Assembly (NCBI RefSeq): GCF_002234675.1
Contig: NC_019868.2
Location: forward strand, 27,046,293-27,110,292
DNA: 64,000 nt
Reading direction: 5' to 3'
From: Oryzias latipes
Lineage: Eukaryota > Chordata > Actinopteri > Beloniformes > Adrianichthyidae
Made by a program: the position numbers and the translations under genes. This document shows positions 14,600-26,669 of the stretch, piece by piece. How positions within the stretch are numbered: position 1 is the first letter of the stretch; every line of letters starts with the position of its first letter. The notes beneath the pieces are model-generated. The model was not told the DNA's origin. It saw only the letters and a program-made list of their open reading frames with translations, and made no database searches.

Positions 14600-14900
14600 G
14601 ACTGAGTGACGGCAGGTTGCTATGGAAACTGCGTTACGCTCCGGGCAGCGGAGGGAGAAAACAAGAACGCGAGGACTCGTTTCACTCCTCATTTCAGCAC
14701 CGCGCTCCCGGACAGCGCCCGCATGAACGCCGGCGACGCGCAGCCGGATGAGTCTGCCCAGACTTGGCGTAGAGACCCGACAGGCGAAACGCGCATCGTC
14801 CCCGCGACGCAACCGCTTCGGCTCGGTGGAACCTCGAGGTTCAGTCCCGCTTTCACGCGCAGGAGCCAGACGCTCCCTTAAATGCCACAGCAACAGGTAA
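14600..14900 (+). promoter_or_regulatory. CpG-rich block, candidate 5' UTR exon of the TENT5 gene
   Basis: The block is dense in CpG and differs from the AT-rich flanks. It ends with a good splice donor (caacag|gtaaaaac, boundary after about 14896). The first TENT5 coding exon has a polypyrimidine tract and acceptor ending at 16385, so a noncoding first exon here spliced to 16386 is plausible. A second CpG-rich patch is at about 15850-16000. RNA evidence would be needed to choose between them. Confidence 0.4.
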
Positions 14901-16395
14901 AAACCCCTTAAACTCCGGGAAGTTTTGGGTTGTGGGAGAAAGTCCACTACGCTGCTTCTGGTGTATCAAGTGTAAAAAAAAAATACTCTAGAGCCCAAAG
15001 GTAGTCATGACTTGATTTGTAACTATCACTCCTTTAATTGGTTTAATTTTATTAGATTTTTTAAAATGTAAAACGTCTTTAATACTATTTAGTCAACTGT
15101 AAAATGGAAAGTGTGTAAATGTTTTAGCTTTGGTCCATAAATGTTAATTTACACACTAAATTATTGATAAAACATAAAAGTTTATGACATAATAACAAAA
15201 ATAAATCCTCAAGTTTTCCACGTTGTGTTGTTTGCTTACTTGTTCACAGATTGTGATACACCAAGCAAAGTTAATGGAGCCTTGTGTGTATTTTTTGTCA
15301 CGTTAGTGCGCACTCGCTTCAGAGGCTTTGTTAGTGGGTTTTTTTTTCTCAGAGACCGTGGATTATATGCGAGTTGAGCCAACACGCCGGGATGAGTCAC
15401 TCAGCCTTCAAGTTTGCAGAAGAGTGCGAAATGGGAAGGAGGGAGGGGAGCATTCAGGGAGGGGGGCAGCTGTTTGAAATAGTCCCGCAGTGCCTCTTGT
15501 GTTTCCTCCACACATTTGTTTCCTTGTGTACATGATCAGTGACAACACGTGGAGCTGTATTTGCTGCCTGCAGTTGTGTTGCAGGAGCCTTTTTTTAAAT
15601 AAATTAGATTTATTTTTAAGTTTAAAGATGACCACAATGTGCAAGGTGAGATGTTGGAACATTTTTTTTTGTAACAGGCTCCAGCCCTCCGATGAGTGAG
15701 GAAACTGGGAACAGAAAGCATCCCATTAGTCCTCATTAGTCTCCCAGTGTTTACCCTGACAGATCGTAGCAATCAGCGGCAATCGGCTCCGGCGCTGAGT
15801 GACAACCATTGATTAAAGCAAACAAAAGATCGTAATGGACTGGCGTGAACCTCAGCCGCTCACTTTCCTCCACACATGGACTCGCGGGACTCGGTTGGGC
15901 ACAAAAGACGCGCTGCGCTCCCCTCCTCTCCCGGGAGGTGCGCGCGTCCAAGCGCCACGAGGACTGCGCACGTGAAAGCGCGGTCGTTTTCCCGAGACGC
16001 GTTAACACAAAAACAGATGTGCGTCTTTAATTAGTGACGTTGGTGTGATTAATGCAGATGATGACTCATTCGGCTTAACCGTTGCACCTCTGGTGGACAA
16101 AAGGGTGAATTTTACCTTCAGAAGTTTGGCTTTTGGAGGCAAAATAACCCCAGCGGAACTGAGGCAGGAGGGGTAATTATGCTGAACCCATTTATGCGAC
16201 GTCTTCCATGTGTCAGCCCATAGGCACAGCAGTTCCATTGTGGAGAAACTGTCAGCCAAGCTGTGATCTGAAGACAGCAGACTGTCAAATGAGTCTGGCT
16301 TGTTTGTCAAACAGAAAATGGAGCTGCAATAAAACGATCCTGCCCCCCCTCCCCCTCTTCCTCCTCCTCCCCCTCTTCCTCTTCAGGACAGCAGC

Positions 16396-19300
16396 ATGTC
16401 TGAAAGGAAACCCGGCCAGCGGTTTCACAGCTTGAACGCTGAGCAGGTGGAGGTCCTTCATCAGGTTCTGTCGGAGGTGGTCCCAATCCACGGCCGCGGG
16501 AACTTTCCCACGCTGGAGCTGCGTCCTCGTGACATCATCATCGCCGTGCGGGCCAGGCTGCAGAGGCAGGGCATCACGGTCCGTGATGTCCGCCTGAACG
16601 GCTCCACAGCCAGCCACGTGCTTGTCAGAGACAACGGAACCAGCTACAAAGACCTGGACATCATCTTTGGAGTCGAGCTGCCCAGTCAGGAGGAGTTCCA
16701 GGTAGGACCTCTTTAAGTTTTTTGTTTTTTTTTTCTGATCTGTTGAACACAAAATTGATTTATTTCCCTGTGAAGAGAATAGTCCTTCAATTTCGTCTGT
16801 TATAGAATTAAAAGTTTATAGGGTCGGAGGTAAATCCTTCCTGCATATTTTATGCAGGTTTTATAATGAAACACTGAAAGTGTGCAAAAGTTGAGACAAC
16901 GCACGAAAGAAATGCCTTAAATAGAAATAAACATTTTAGAGTCTCACTCCGATTGTCTTAATCTACTGTAAAATCAACCCCAGTGGCTTTTTTTCTTTCT
17001 CAAAATAAAAAAAACTGGTGTCGTTTTCTATGACATAGATTCTGTAGAGTAGCAAAATTTCGCCTCTGAGCTGCAGGCGAGACTGTGGAGCAACCTCACC
17101 CCCCCCCCCCCCCCCCTTCCCCTCCCCATTGCTGAGAGCTCTCTGTTTACAGCTCTCCGCCTACCTTACACCCCCCCACAACCCCAACATAACGTCATCG
17201 GTGCAACAAAAATGGTGAGCAATATTGGAGCTATGAAATCGTACAGTTTTGAGCCAGATTTCAGCTCAGACGTGGAAAACTGCGTCTACGTCTACGTTTT
17301 TTCAAGCGCCGTTCCTTCGTCTGCTCCTGATTAATGATTTGAATAAATGATCAGGAATGCAATTCTAAGCCTAATTTTCTTTAAATATGTCCCCCATCAT
17401 CAGAAAATGTCACAAGAACATGTTTAAAACACCAAAAATATCCATATTATTGATCACAGTGGGTCTTCAATGGTTGTGAACACAACTGAAAAGCAAACGT
17501 ATTAGAAATAACGCAGACTTATTTTTGAAGCTTAAATTGATGATTCAGTTTAATACGACAATGCAAATGTGGAAAAAAGTTTAAATGCCATTTTTATAAA
17601 AAAAAAAAAAAAAATCATGTTTTATGTGACATTTAATTTTTCCCTAAATGATCTAGACAACTAAATCCATTTATACCACATCTGGAATAACAGCTATTTA
17701 TTTTATTCAGTGATATTCCCCCAAAGAACATAAATATAGATTTGAAAATAGTTTACTTTATTTAAAGGCTTCTAAAGGCCGTATTATAATAGTTAAAAAA
17801 AAAGTTCCAAAGGAGAGGCAAAAACATGAGAAATAAACAACTACCTGGTAATAATTGTTGCCATCGTCTCGACGACTTCTTGTCCCCCCAGGTAATCAAA
17901 GAGTCAGTGCTTGGCTGTCTGCTAGACTGCCTGCCTGCCGCCGTCAACAGAGAGCGGATAAGCAACGCCACCATGAAGGAGGCCTACGTCCAGAAAATGG
18001 TCAAAGTCTTCAACGAGCACGACCGCTGGAGCCTCATCTCCCTGTCCAACAACTCTGGCAAAAACCTTGAGCTCAAATTTGTGAGCGCTTTGAGGCGGCA
18101 GTTTGAGTTCAGCGTGGACTCCTTCCAGATCATTCTGGACCGTCTGCTGGAGTCCTACATGCAGCAGGACCTGCAGCACAAAATGAACGCTTTCAACTTC
18201 AGGGACCGGCCGGAAGAGGGCCAAAAGAAGGAGCCCTCCTCCGTTGTCAGTGGGGCCGCCGCTCCGGATTCAGAGACGTCCACGGGTAGAAGCGGGTCTC
18301 AAATCAGCAGGTCGCAGAAAAAAGATGACGTGCGCGAAAAGGAGTCTCAGACAGAATCCCTTCAGGCGGAACATCTTAACCAGACCAAACCCTCCACAGA
18401 CGAAAAACCATCTGCAGAACCAGAGGAAGGGTCTGAAATCCTTAAAGAAAACCTTTTGCCAGAAAAGAAACCAAAGTCTGGAGAACCCAAGCAAATGGCT
18501 CCAGAGGAACTCAAGCACAGGCTTGAGCTCGTAGACAAGACTCAATCATCGACGGTAACGGGACATTTTGAGCAAACGAGTCCCAAAGAAGGCCCCAAAC
18601 CGCCGGACGAAAATCACCAGAACTTCTCTGCCGAAAGCAAAGCGGCGATCCCCACCAAAGCGTCCGGCGAACAGAAAGAAGTAACAGGGCAGATGGGATG
18701 CACTGATATGCCCAGTAGCTCGAAGAAAATCCCCGCAGATAGTCCAAACTTTCCGGAGGAGCCTGATAGCGTAGACAAATCTGATCAAACAAAGTGTTTC
18801 AGAGAGGAGCCGAGGAGTAATGAGGCAGATAAAACCCAACACGCGTCTTCTCCAGACGATGGCGCGTCTTCACGTGCCGAGATAGAGACTCGCCTCGCAG
18901 ATGAACGGAGAATGGAAGCAGAGAGCGACGAGGAAACGGAGGGGAAAACTCCAGAGGAGACTTCAGCTTCAAAGGAAAGACAGACAGAAGACACGCAAAG
19001 CATCGACTGCACCTCCTCCACCTCTCTTCCGCATGGCATAAGTGACACAGAGGAGATCAGCAGCACCCAACACACAGATAACTCAGAGAAAAGCGCAGAG
19101 CCGCTCGACGCCGTCGCCCCTTCAGATACTCAGGATGTTTCACCCGCACCGCCTGGCCTTGTTTCTGACAAAAAAACCTCGTCTTCTCCCTCGGGTAAGG
19201 TCTCAGACAGACTGTCGCATATGGTGGTCCTCAAACACTCATCACCCAAACCCCCTCGTAGGATGTGTCGAAAGGCTCCACCCAACCCGAACCTTACTCT

Positions 19301-21068
19301 TGAAGGTGAATTCCTGGATTTGCCCATCCCAAATTCAAATCCTCATTCCACGTCTGAGGTGAACCCGAGGATTTTAGACCCTCCAGACACACCAGCAGAT
19401 GTTATCTCTCCTGAGGCTGATTCAGACATGACTCCTAATCCTTCCAATAAGCTGTCATCAAACTCTGGCCTTTCCTCACCCGCTGGTCCGGACTCTGAAA
19501 TAGTTTCCATCGCGACTCTGGATCCCACGTCTTTGTTACCTCAAGAGGCGTCCTCTTCTCCTCAGATAATCACAGGAGGTGGAGATCTTAAAGAGACACT
19601 CGACACTGCCACTGATGAGTTGAGCCATTCTTTCCCTCCAGAAATCCCCTCTGATCTTCAACAGCCGGAGCTCCTTAAGTCGTTGAGAGCATCGATTTGC
19701 CTGTTCGACCCGCTGAGCCCCAACAGTCAGGAACCTGCATGCGACCCTGACGAAGCTGAGGCTCCCGCAGAACAGACCCCAAACACAGACCTCAATCCCG
19801 CCGGTCCACAAGACATCACACCCACTTTACCTCTTTCTCCCATTTGTCTCCCCCCTCCTGTGGTTAGCCTCACCCCCTTGCCCCCCAGCCTCAGCCCTCC
19901 GCCGTGTCTGACGCCTCCGTCGCCGATGCTCAGCGCTGTAAGCCCTGCGACCAGCTTCAGCTCCCCACCTCTCAGTTTCAGCCCAGCGTCGTCCTGCCTC
20001 AGCTCGCCTCCTTACCTCACCCCCCCCATGCTCAGCCTCAGCCCCCCTCCACTCTGTCTCACCCCACCCTCCCCCTGCCTCACCCCTCCCCTCCTCTGCC
20101 TCACTCCTCCTGTGGAGTCCGAGGAGCTCACGCGTCAGCTGTCCTCAGACATGGAGCCTTTGATCCTGAACGCCGATGGAGCCGAGCAGGCCCTGCAGCC
20201 CCCTCCTCAGTTAGGAGTCCCCCTCCTGGAGGAAAAAATGGATATCACTCCAGCAGAGCCTCAGGCTGCCGAGCCCGTCTCGTTTCCAATCACCATTCCA
20301 AGCTCCACCTCACACGTCCAGCCTCGCTCTTCATCAGCAGGCCCGGCAGATCCCGCCCCTCCCAAACCCATTCAGGCGCCGGCCCCCATCACTGAGACAA
20401 GAGAGGCTCCCGAGATAACCACCGATGTTTCTGAGCAGGGCAAGGCGTCGCACATGTCTGACTCGGCCCCTGACGTGGAGGTCCTGGCAGAGAGCATGTA
20501 CGGCGACTTTGAGGCTGCCATGGACCACCTGCGCTATCGCCTGATCGCCACCAGAAATCCAGAGGAGATCCGAGGCGGCGGCTTGTTGAAGTACAGCAAC
20601 CTGTTGGTGAGAGACTACAGGCCCGCCAGCGAGACTCAGATAAAGACCCTGGAGCGCTACATGTGCTCGCGCTTTTTCATCGACTTCCCCGACGTGCAGG
20701 AGCAGCAGAGGAAGATCCTGTCCTACTTGAAGAACCACTTCATCGGCGAGGAGAGAAGCAAGTACCAGTACCTGATGACGCTGCGTCGCGTGATAGACGA
20801 CAGCACCGTGTGCCTGATGGGCCACGAGAGGCGTCAGACCCTGAACATGATCACCGTGTTGGCACTGAAGGTCCTCGGAGAGCAGAATATAATACCCAAC
20901 ACTGACCACGTGACCTGCTTTTACCAGCCCGCCCCATACCTTGCCGAGCACAGCTCTCCTTATCTAGCAGAACCCAGCTACTGCAGTTACTACATACCGC
21001 AAGGGGGGTCGACTCTACTCTACCAGCCATACCCCTTACACCTGCATCCCCAGACCGGGCTGGTCTGA
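16396..21068 (+). CDS. tent5d: TENT5 (FAM46) family non-canonical poly(A) polymerase with a giant in-frame insert
   Basis: Coding exons are 16396-16701 and 17892-21068, giving 1160 residues. The intron runs from a donor (ccag|gtagga) to an acceptor (ccccag|gtaatc) in phase 0. Exon 1 carries the nucleotidyltransferase signature: LNGS at about residues 67-70 and the catalytic pair in YKDLDIIF (Asp86, Asp88). Exon 2 begins [11 protein letters not shown] and continues with [21 protein letters not shown] and [13 protein letters not shown] to about residue 197. The family block then resumes at about 964 with [46 protein letters not shown] and [13 protein letters not shown]. The two conserved blocks add up to about 394 residues, the normal TENT5 length. 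The roughly 765 residues between them are Glu/Ser/Lys-rich and then Pro-rich. TENT5 proteins extend mRNA poly(A) tails. The paralogue (d) is chosen from HMGN and SH3BGRL neighbours and is less certain than the family. The ATG follows a splice acceptor by about 10 bases. Confidence 0.88.
16702..17891 (+). other. Intron of the TENT5 gene, containing a repeat copy
   Basis: The intron is bounded by gtagga and a polypyrimidine-cag acceptor. It contains one copy of an unclassified dispersed repeat (about 17008-17470), including an 18-base C run (17099-17116), and a long A run at about 17599-17614. It contains no exon that I can support. Confidence 0.7.
17008..17470 (+). repeat. Unclassified dispersed repeat family, copy 1
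   Basis: The words aactggtgtcgttttc, acatag, ctgcag, 'cagctctccgcc' and gtctgctcctgatt, followed by caccaaaaat and cagtgggtctt, recur in the same order at 28138-28470 and 36365-36870. They occur in reverse complement at 26670-26990 and 63225-63597. A partial copy lies at about 1795-1935. The copies are diverged and none contains an ORF. The superfamily is unknown to me. Confidence 0.65.
18182..20470 (+). other. Low-complexity insert region within the TENT5 exon
   Basis: This stretch encodes about residues 198-962. It stays open for about 2.3 kb. The first part is charged and Ser/Glu/Lys-rich (for example repeated PEE, SEKS and EETEG-like words). The last third (about 19840-20110, residues about 750-842) is a degenerate proline repeat with units such as [16 protein letters not shown] and CLTPPLLC. 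No folded domain is recognised, so it is probably disordered. It is absent from the 390-440 residue mammalian family members as I remember them. Confidence 0.75.
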
Positions 21069-22510
21069 GACCTCCAAGAAAAAACTGCACACAAAACACA
21101 CTACTGAGCATTGGTCTGACCACACGGGAGCAGCCGGAGAGCATAACGCAGGGATTACCTGCTTGGTCTATAATAGACTGTGGGGGTGGGCTTGAGTGGG
21201 TTTATTACCGCAAAACTCCCTCTGTAAGGTTCTAACGTGTAATTACCTGGGCTTTTGTGGGAAAATAACAATAAGTCTAACAATTCTTCCGATATTGTTT
21301 GGGTTGCAGAAAAACGCTTCATGCACTGCATGAGTCGTTGGGGGGGGGGGCTCTTTGGTCTCCCTTGGAAACCAACCGTTGACATTTACACACTTGCACA
21401 GACACAGACACACAAACACACTTCCAGGTTCTTAAACTCTTGTACACTTTTTTTTCTATGTTCTTACTGTGTCGTTCTCAATGGGATCGTTCAGAATGTG
21501 GACTTTGCCTGTGGTTGATATCGTGCATGGATACGTTAGGACTGTTTTTCTCACTGCCAAATACTGTGTGGAATGGATACTATGCTTCTCAAACGATTCC
21601 TTGTGACTTTGTAATTCCTCCAGAGAGAAAAAAAAAAGGGGAAACTATAGCGAGAGGAGACAAGTCTGCTCGTGTCACGCGGTATTCTCATCTCAAACAA
21701 CACGCCGCATGCACAACACATTCTACACGCACGCAACCAAACATCCAATACTGTGTGCACATGAAGTGAGACGATGCATGAGTAGCTAAATAGATCACAT
21801 CTGAAGTCGAAATAAAGCTTTTCAATGATTAGAAATTGATCTATTTTTGCAAGAATTTCCCAGATTCTAAAGACTGGTTAGTTCCTTAAGAAAAAAAAAG
21901 AAGCCAACGATAAATGCCTTTGGTGTAGACTGTATAGCATATTGTTTACAGTATACTGTGTGCAAATACAATGTATTGTTTTTCAGGTAAATTGTGTTGA
22001 AACGTAGTGCTTGGTTCCTTTCTCGCGTGGAGTCCATTCTGTAACCGTGTGACAGTATCGTATCATCTGGTGTGGATTTGATGCAGACGTTTAATTCCGT
22101 TGTTAAGGTGGTCAGATCCTTCATGCATCTTTGGGTCATCCCTGAACACGGCAGATGCAGAATCTGCGAGGGCGGGAACTCGCGTCGACTCACCTTTCGA
22201 TTCGAACCGAGAAAACGGACAACGTGTTCAGATTTAAACGCCAACGACAGCAAACTTTGACCAAAGATGATGGTTCAGTTGGGAAATCAAGTGCCTCAAT
22301 GTTGAGACATCGTCGGCATGTCTTTTATTTTCCTCTGCACTGTGGGTGTTGAATGGGGATTGGGGGGGGTAGGTCCAGGGCTGGGTGGGTTTATGTTCAG
22401 CTGTTTGACCCCTGTTACTGCTGCTCGTTTTGATGTCCTCTTTAATGTAGTCTTTTGTTGTTATTTATTCATGTACATTTTGATAAAAAAATAAAAGAGA
22501 AATAATGCAG
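21069..22510 (+). other. Probable TENT5 3' UTR with two polyadenylation signals
   Basis: After the TGA at 21066-21068 the sequence continues without another gene. AATAAA hexamers occur at 21811-21816 and 22490-22495, either of which could end the transcript. The second is preceded by T-rich sequence (tcttttgttgttatttattc) typical of a mature 3' end. Long 3' UTRs are usual for this family. Confidence 0.55.
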
Positions 22511-24780
22511 GCGCGTGAAAGAGAGAGTTTTATTTCATCCTTTCCCCGGATGCTCATCTTCCAAAACCCTCCTTCTTCCCCCAACATCCGCACAATTCCC
22601 CCCAAAAAACGACGCGCTGCACAACTCACCCATCCTTCCAGTGATTGCGCTCGGCACAGATCCACTTAAGCATGACAGTCAAATCATGCCGGGGCGCCCA
22701 GGAGAGCGAACCAAAGCTGTGAAATTCCGTCTGTGTGCGGCTCCTTCTCACAAATCACCTGTCCTTCAGATGTGAATGTACCAAGGTGACGCACAGGCTA
22801 CACGCAACATAGCAACAATGTGTAAATGTGAAGGGGAATGTGGTTGGTGAGGTGTGAAGCAGAAAGGAGAGGCGGTGGAGGGGAGGAGAGCATGTTTGTG
22901 GATGGCAACATCTATCCATGCAGAGGCGGCATCAGGTGCTCCATCTCCACCGCTGGTAATTAAGTTGCCATCAAACAATAGACGAAAATTTGCCTCTTTT
23001 TAAAAAAAAATTAATCTTTTTTATTCTGTTTTTTTCCCTCCGCCGGTGGAAGAAAGGTTGCATGCATACGTCTCATTTTGTAAGACAAAAGATGTGATCT
23101 GGTGGGGGTCTCTATCAGTCTCCGACAGACCTCTAAGGCACTGTTGTCCACTCTGGGTTTCCATAGAGACACAGACAGGGAGCACTGTGGGCGCAGAGAG
23201 CATGACAGAAGACAGGGAAGACCCACACACCAAATGAGGAGGAGTGAGACAAACGCAGAGCTCAGAGAATGGAGAGCTGGATGGAGAACAGAGAGACGGA
23301 GGGATGAGAAAATTAGAGGATGAGACAGGAGGAGGTGAGGGGACGGATAAAGCCGGGAGCAGGGGGAGTTGATGGGGAGCGCGTGGGAGGTTGTCAGGCC
23401 TTCAGTCACAGGGGAGTCACTGAGAGACGGCTGCAGTGACGGCAGCAGTGATGTCAGAGCGCCACACATGTTTACACACACACACCACATCAATTTGGCT
23501 AATGGCCTGCCCACCCATCCACCCTCGACAAATTTTTCAAAACTCACCGAGGCAAATAAGAGATCATCTCCCACACATCTGCCTCTGAAACGCTCCGGAC
23601 CCCCTATGAAATCCCAGTTCGCCCATGTTTCCTGCTTTTTTATGATCCTTTTCCAACATTGACGGGGAGATTTAAGTGGAGCATTCTGTTTGAAGTGTGA
23701 TCCCACATATAATTATGACTGCTGGCCAATTTATTTCTCCTAATCCCTTGATCATAATTCTGAAATTTAATCAAGTCTTTCTGTTCCCTCAGCGGCTTAT
23801 TTCAGATCCCGCACTTCAGGTGGAACAATTCTTCAGCTGAGCATTAGAACAGCTTCATTCATAACTTTTTTTTCCTTCTTCTTCTTTCACTACCATCCTC
23901 CTGCCCACATCCTCCGCCCTTCTCCTCACTCGTTCCCCACCAAGCAGCTCTGCTTCCTTTCCTGCTGTGACTCAGTGTTCTTTCAGCAGAGGATACATGA
24001 AGATAAATAAAAAAAATCTTGTTTTTAGCTCAAAGAAGTGGAGCGATTGCAAAGCAGTTCCCTTTGCTCGGGCTCACACGAGCACAGATGCCTCCCCCAC
24101 TGGAACCACCTCTTTATCTGCTAATTCATCCTTTAAAAGCAAAATTGTGAAAGGCAGTTGAGGAGGGTTTCAAAAATAGATCTTCATTTCTCTAGACAGA
24201 AGTCTGTGTCGTCACGACTCGGTGACATGGATGAATGATTCCTCAAAGGCAAGCTCGCCAAATGCGTACCTTACGTGGGACCGGAATCAGAAGACCTTGA
24301 GGAATCACTGCTGTCAATCAAACAAAACCCATCTTTCTTTTTTTTTGTTTCTCTCTCAGACTTTTAGGGCCTCATCTATCTCACACACAAATCCGAGCCA
24401 TCTGCCTCCCTGTTTTTCTCCAAGCTGAATTTTAGAGCTTCTGGGTCACTGAGACTTTGCTTTCGTTAAGTATGCAAACCCAATGCAGCGACATGATAGA
24501 CCCTAATGTCAGTGTGATAAAGTTTGCATAACTAGTGATCAAAAGAGCGTCCCGCTTCTAACAGAGCGAGGCACAGCTGGACATGCAGCTGGCTGGAACT
24601 TGCCTTACAAAGAAATTCACTTCCCAGAGCAGCAACAGGTGCCACTGGGAGAAACGTGTACATTATTCCGACTAGAAAAAAAGCCTTCGCACCAGAGGGC
24701 AGCTTTGCCAGATGTGAAGTCGCGACAAATGTTGCTGCACATGTTTGTGTTCCAGTAAGGTCACGGCGACTTCCATTTTG
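22511..24780. other. Intergenic stretch, possible conserved noncoding DNA
   Basis: No gene is recognised. The minus-strand open frame of 231 codons at 23011-23706 has no family similarity and no splice or start context, and is treated as chance. The segment at about 23690-23870 is non-repetitive and rich in TAAT-like homeodomain words (ataattatgac, gatcataattctg, taatcaag), so it is a candidate enhancer. Confidence 0.4.
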
Positions 24781-24799
24781 GCTTGTGATGGCGAGGATC

Positions 24800-25110
24800 C
24801 GGCCTTTGATTCATCCATCTTCTCCCGCTTCTAAGTGGCCAAAGTTGTGGGGTTAAGCAGCAGCTTAAGCAGAGATCTCCACAGAGACGTCCTCCAGATC
24901 TGCCAGTGGAACCACAAGGAGCTACCAACTCAGCAGGTGGCACTCCTGGACCTTCTCTGGGGCGTTCTCCCACCCAAAACACCTCCCCAGAGAGAGAGAT
25001 GTCCCGGAGGAGGAGATGACCGAGCCTCCTTGATTTTCATTTCTCGATGTGAAGGACCACGGACTACACTCCAAGCTCCTCCCGGGTGACAGACCTCATC
25101 ATAGTTGGAC
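24800..25110 (+). repeat. Decayed copy of a common fish dispersed repeat
   Basis: The phrase order (cagcagcttaagcagagat, ccacagagacgtcctcc, ggcactcctggacctt, cacctccccagagaga, ccaagctcctcccgggtgac) matches from memory an abundant fish repeat with the consensus 'agcagcctaagcagagaagcc ... ctccgagctcctcccggatgac'. No intact ORF remains. Confidence 0.5.
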
Positions 25111-26120
25111 GCCATGGGTTGTGTCCGAATTCCTTCCCTACTTACTTTAATAGTGCGTTCGCCATTTTCTAGTGCTGTCTGAATCTACAATTCCAAAATC
25201 CAGTGCCCTGGAAATTACCCAGAAGTCTTTTTCAAAAACCAGTGTGCATCAATGCTCACTAGATCGGTGAATATAGACCACAATGCATTGCATCGGAACA
25301 ATTTTTGCACAAAAAAAAAGTATTTAAATGTAGTTTTTAAAAAACCATCAACGTTCTTATCTTCAGACGACAGTGGATACGTAAATAATAATTGCAAAAT
25401 GCTCAAATCAATGAGATTTTAACTTCATAACATTTATTTTGGTAGTTAGGGATTACCGGTAATTGTAAAGAAAATATAAAATCAAAAGGATCATGAATAA
25501 ACAGAAATTCAATAGGAGAATACTAAACCAAATTAGGCGGCCATTTAAAAATGTCATTTCTGAATACGTTTTCCTTTTTTTTTTACTTGTCCTGTCCAAC
25601 ACCTAAGCAAACAAATGATTTTACTTTAACAACAGGGGTTATGAATCTTCTGACAAACCAGAGGTATGTCTGAATAAACCCCTTTTGTAATCGAGGCCAA
25701 ACTTATTCATTTTAAATCATATCTGAAAATCTTTTGTGTTGGACTGGACAGGAAAGGAAAGGAGGGAGGAAGAAAGAGGGATATTAGAGAGGGGGGGGAT
25801 AGGAGGGTGATTATAGAAGGGGGGTAAAACCATGAAGCAGCATAAAGCAACAAGTTTCTGGATGGTTATACTTATTACAGTGAGTTTCAGATGTAATACA
25901 AGTATAAAGGGCGGGGCCTGTCCACACACACACTCAGATGTTATAAACATACCTGTTTGCCCCAAAAATGTTCACATGTCAACATGTACACAATACAAAT
26001 ATAGTTCACACACGCATACTTATGCCTTTAAACCAACTAGTGTGAAATATTTCATTCAATCACACAAAGTATTTGTGCAAAGGTGAGCTAACACCTGTGC
26101 TCAAGTGAGTGTTTATGTTC
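25111..26120. other. Intergenic, AT-rich, no gene seen
   Basis: Only short frames are present. A purine-rich stretch (aggaaaggagggaggaagaaag) lies at about 25750-25800 and CA-rich sequence at about 25920-26030. There is nothing that I can assign to a gene or RNA. Confidence 0.4.
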
Positions 26121-26139
26121 TTCTAAAATGGATGATGGA

Positions 26140-26600
26140 ATGTAAAAAGAAAGAGGGAGAGTTCCCAGCCATCCCCAAAGACCCCAACCGCATAGACCCC
26201 ATAGACCTCCCATAGACCCCCACCGCAGCAGTGGCAGCTAGAACCCCCCCAACACCCGCATGGTAGCAGATAGAGATCAACCGCCCCCCGGGCGATCACA
26301 GCCGCCACCCAGGCCAGGGCCAGCAGGACCGCCACGGGGCCCCCAGAGCCAGAGAGCAGGGAGGCATGGGGGGGACAGAGAGTGCAAGCTCCAGCCCAAC
26401 CAGGAGAGCAGCCCCCTTGCTGCGCCGGCGAGGGCCCACTGCGGGATCCCGCCCCAGAAGAGCGCCCACAGCCCCAGACCAGCACCCCACCACCATCCTG
26501 AAGTTCTGGGCATCCCCTTACCCCAACACCAGGTACGAGCCAGGACCCCCCAAAGGGACCCGCCCCAAGCTCCAGGCAGCCACCCACCTGGCCCACGTTA
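26140..26600. repeat. C-rich, GC-rich island of probable repeat origin
   Basis: About 460 bases of strongly C-rich plus-strand sequence start abruptly in AT-rich DNA, with imperfect local repeats of agaccccatagacc and cccagcc words. Open frames run through several phases of both strands because stop codons are rare in this composition, so none is taken as a gene. It resembles GC-rich parts of fish retroelements, but I cannot name the element. Confidence 0.4.
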
Positions 26601-26669
26601 TGTCTTTATTCAAATCATTGGGAATCACAGAAAAATGTAATTTGGAAAAAATATGTATTTGTTAAAAGG

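Noticed and set aside
17826-17891. Upstream extension of the TENT5 exon 2 reading frame (22 residues from an ATG at 17826)
   Set aside because: It runs through the polypyrimidine tract and splice acceptor; the family sequence begins exactly after the acceptor at 17892.
20334-20951. 205-codon minus-strand open frame opposite the TENT5 C-terminal part
   Set aside because: It is a shadow of the highly conserved coding strand and has no family similarity.
23011-23706. 231-codon minus-strand open frame
   Set aside because: No recognisable domain, low-complexity Leu/Ser-rich text and no splice or promoter context; likely chance.
26123-26640. Long overlapping frames on both strands in a C-rich block
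   Set aside because: Frames are open in several phases because the composition lacks stop codons; the block looks like repeat DNA.
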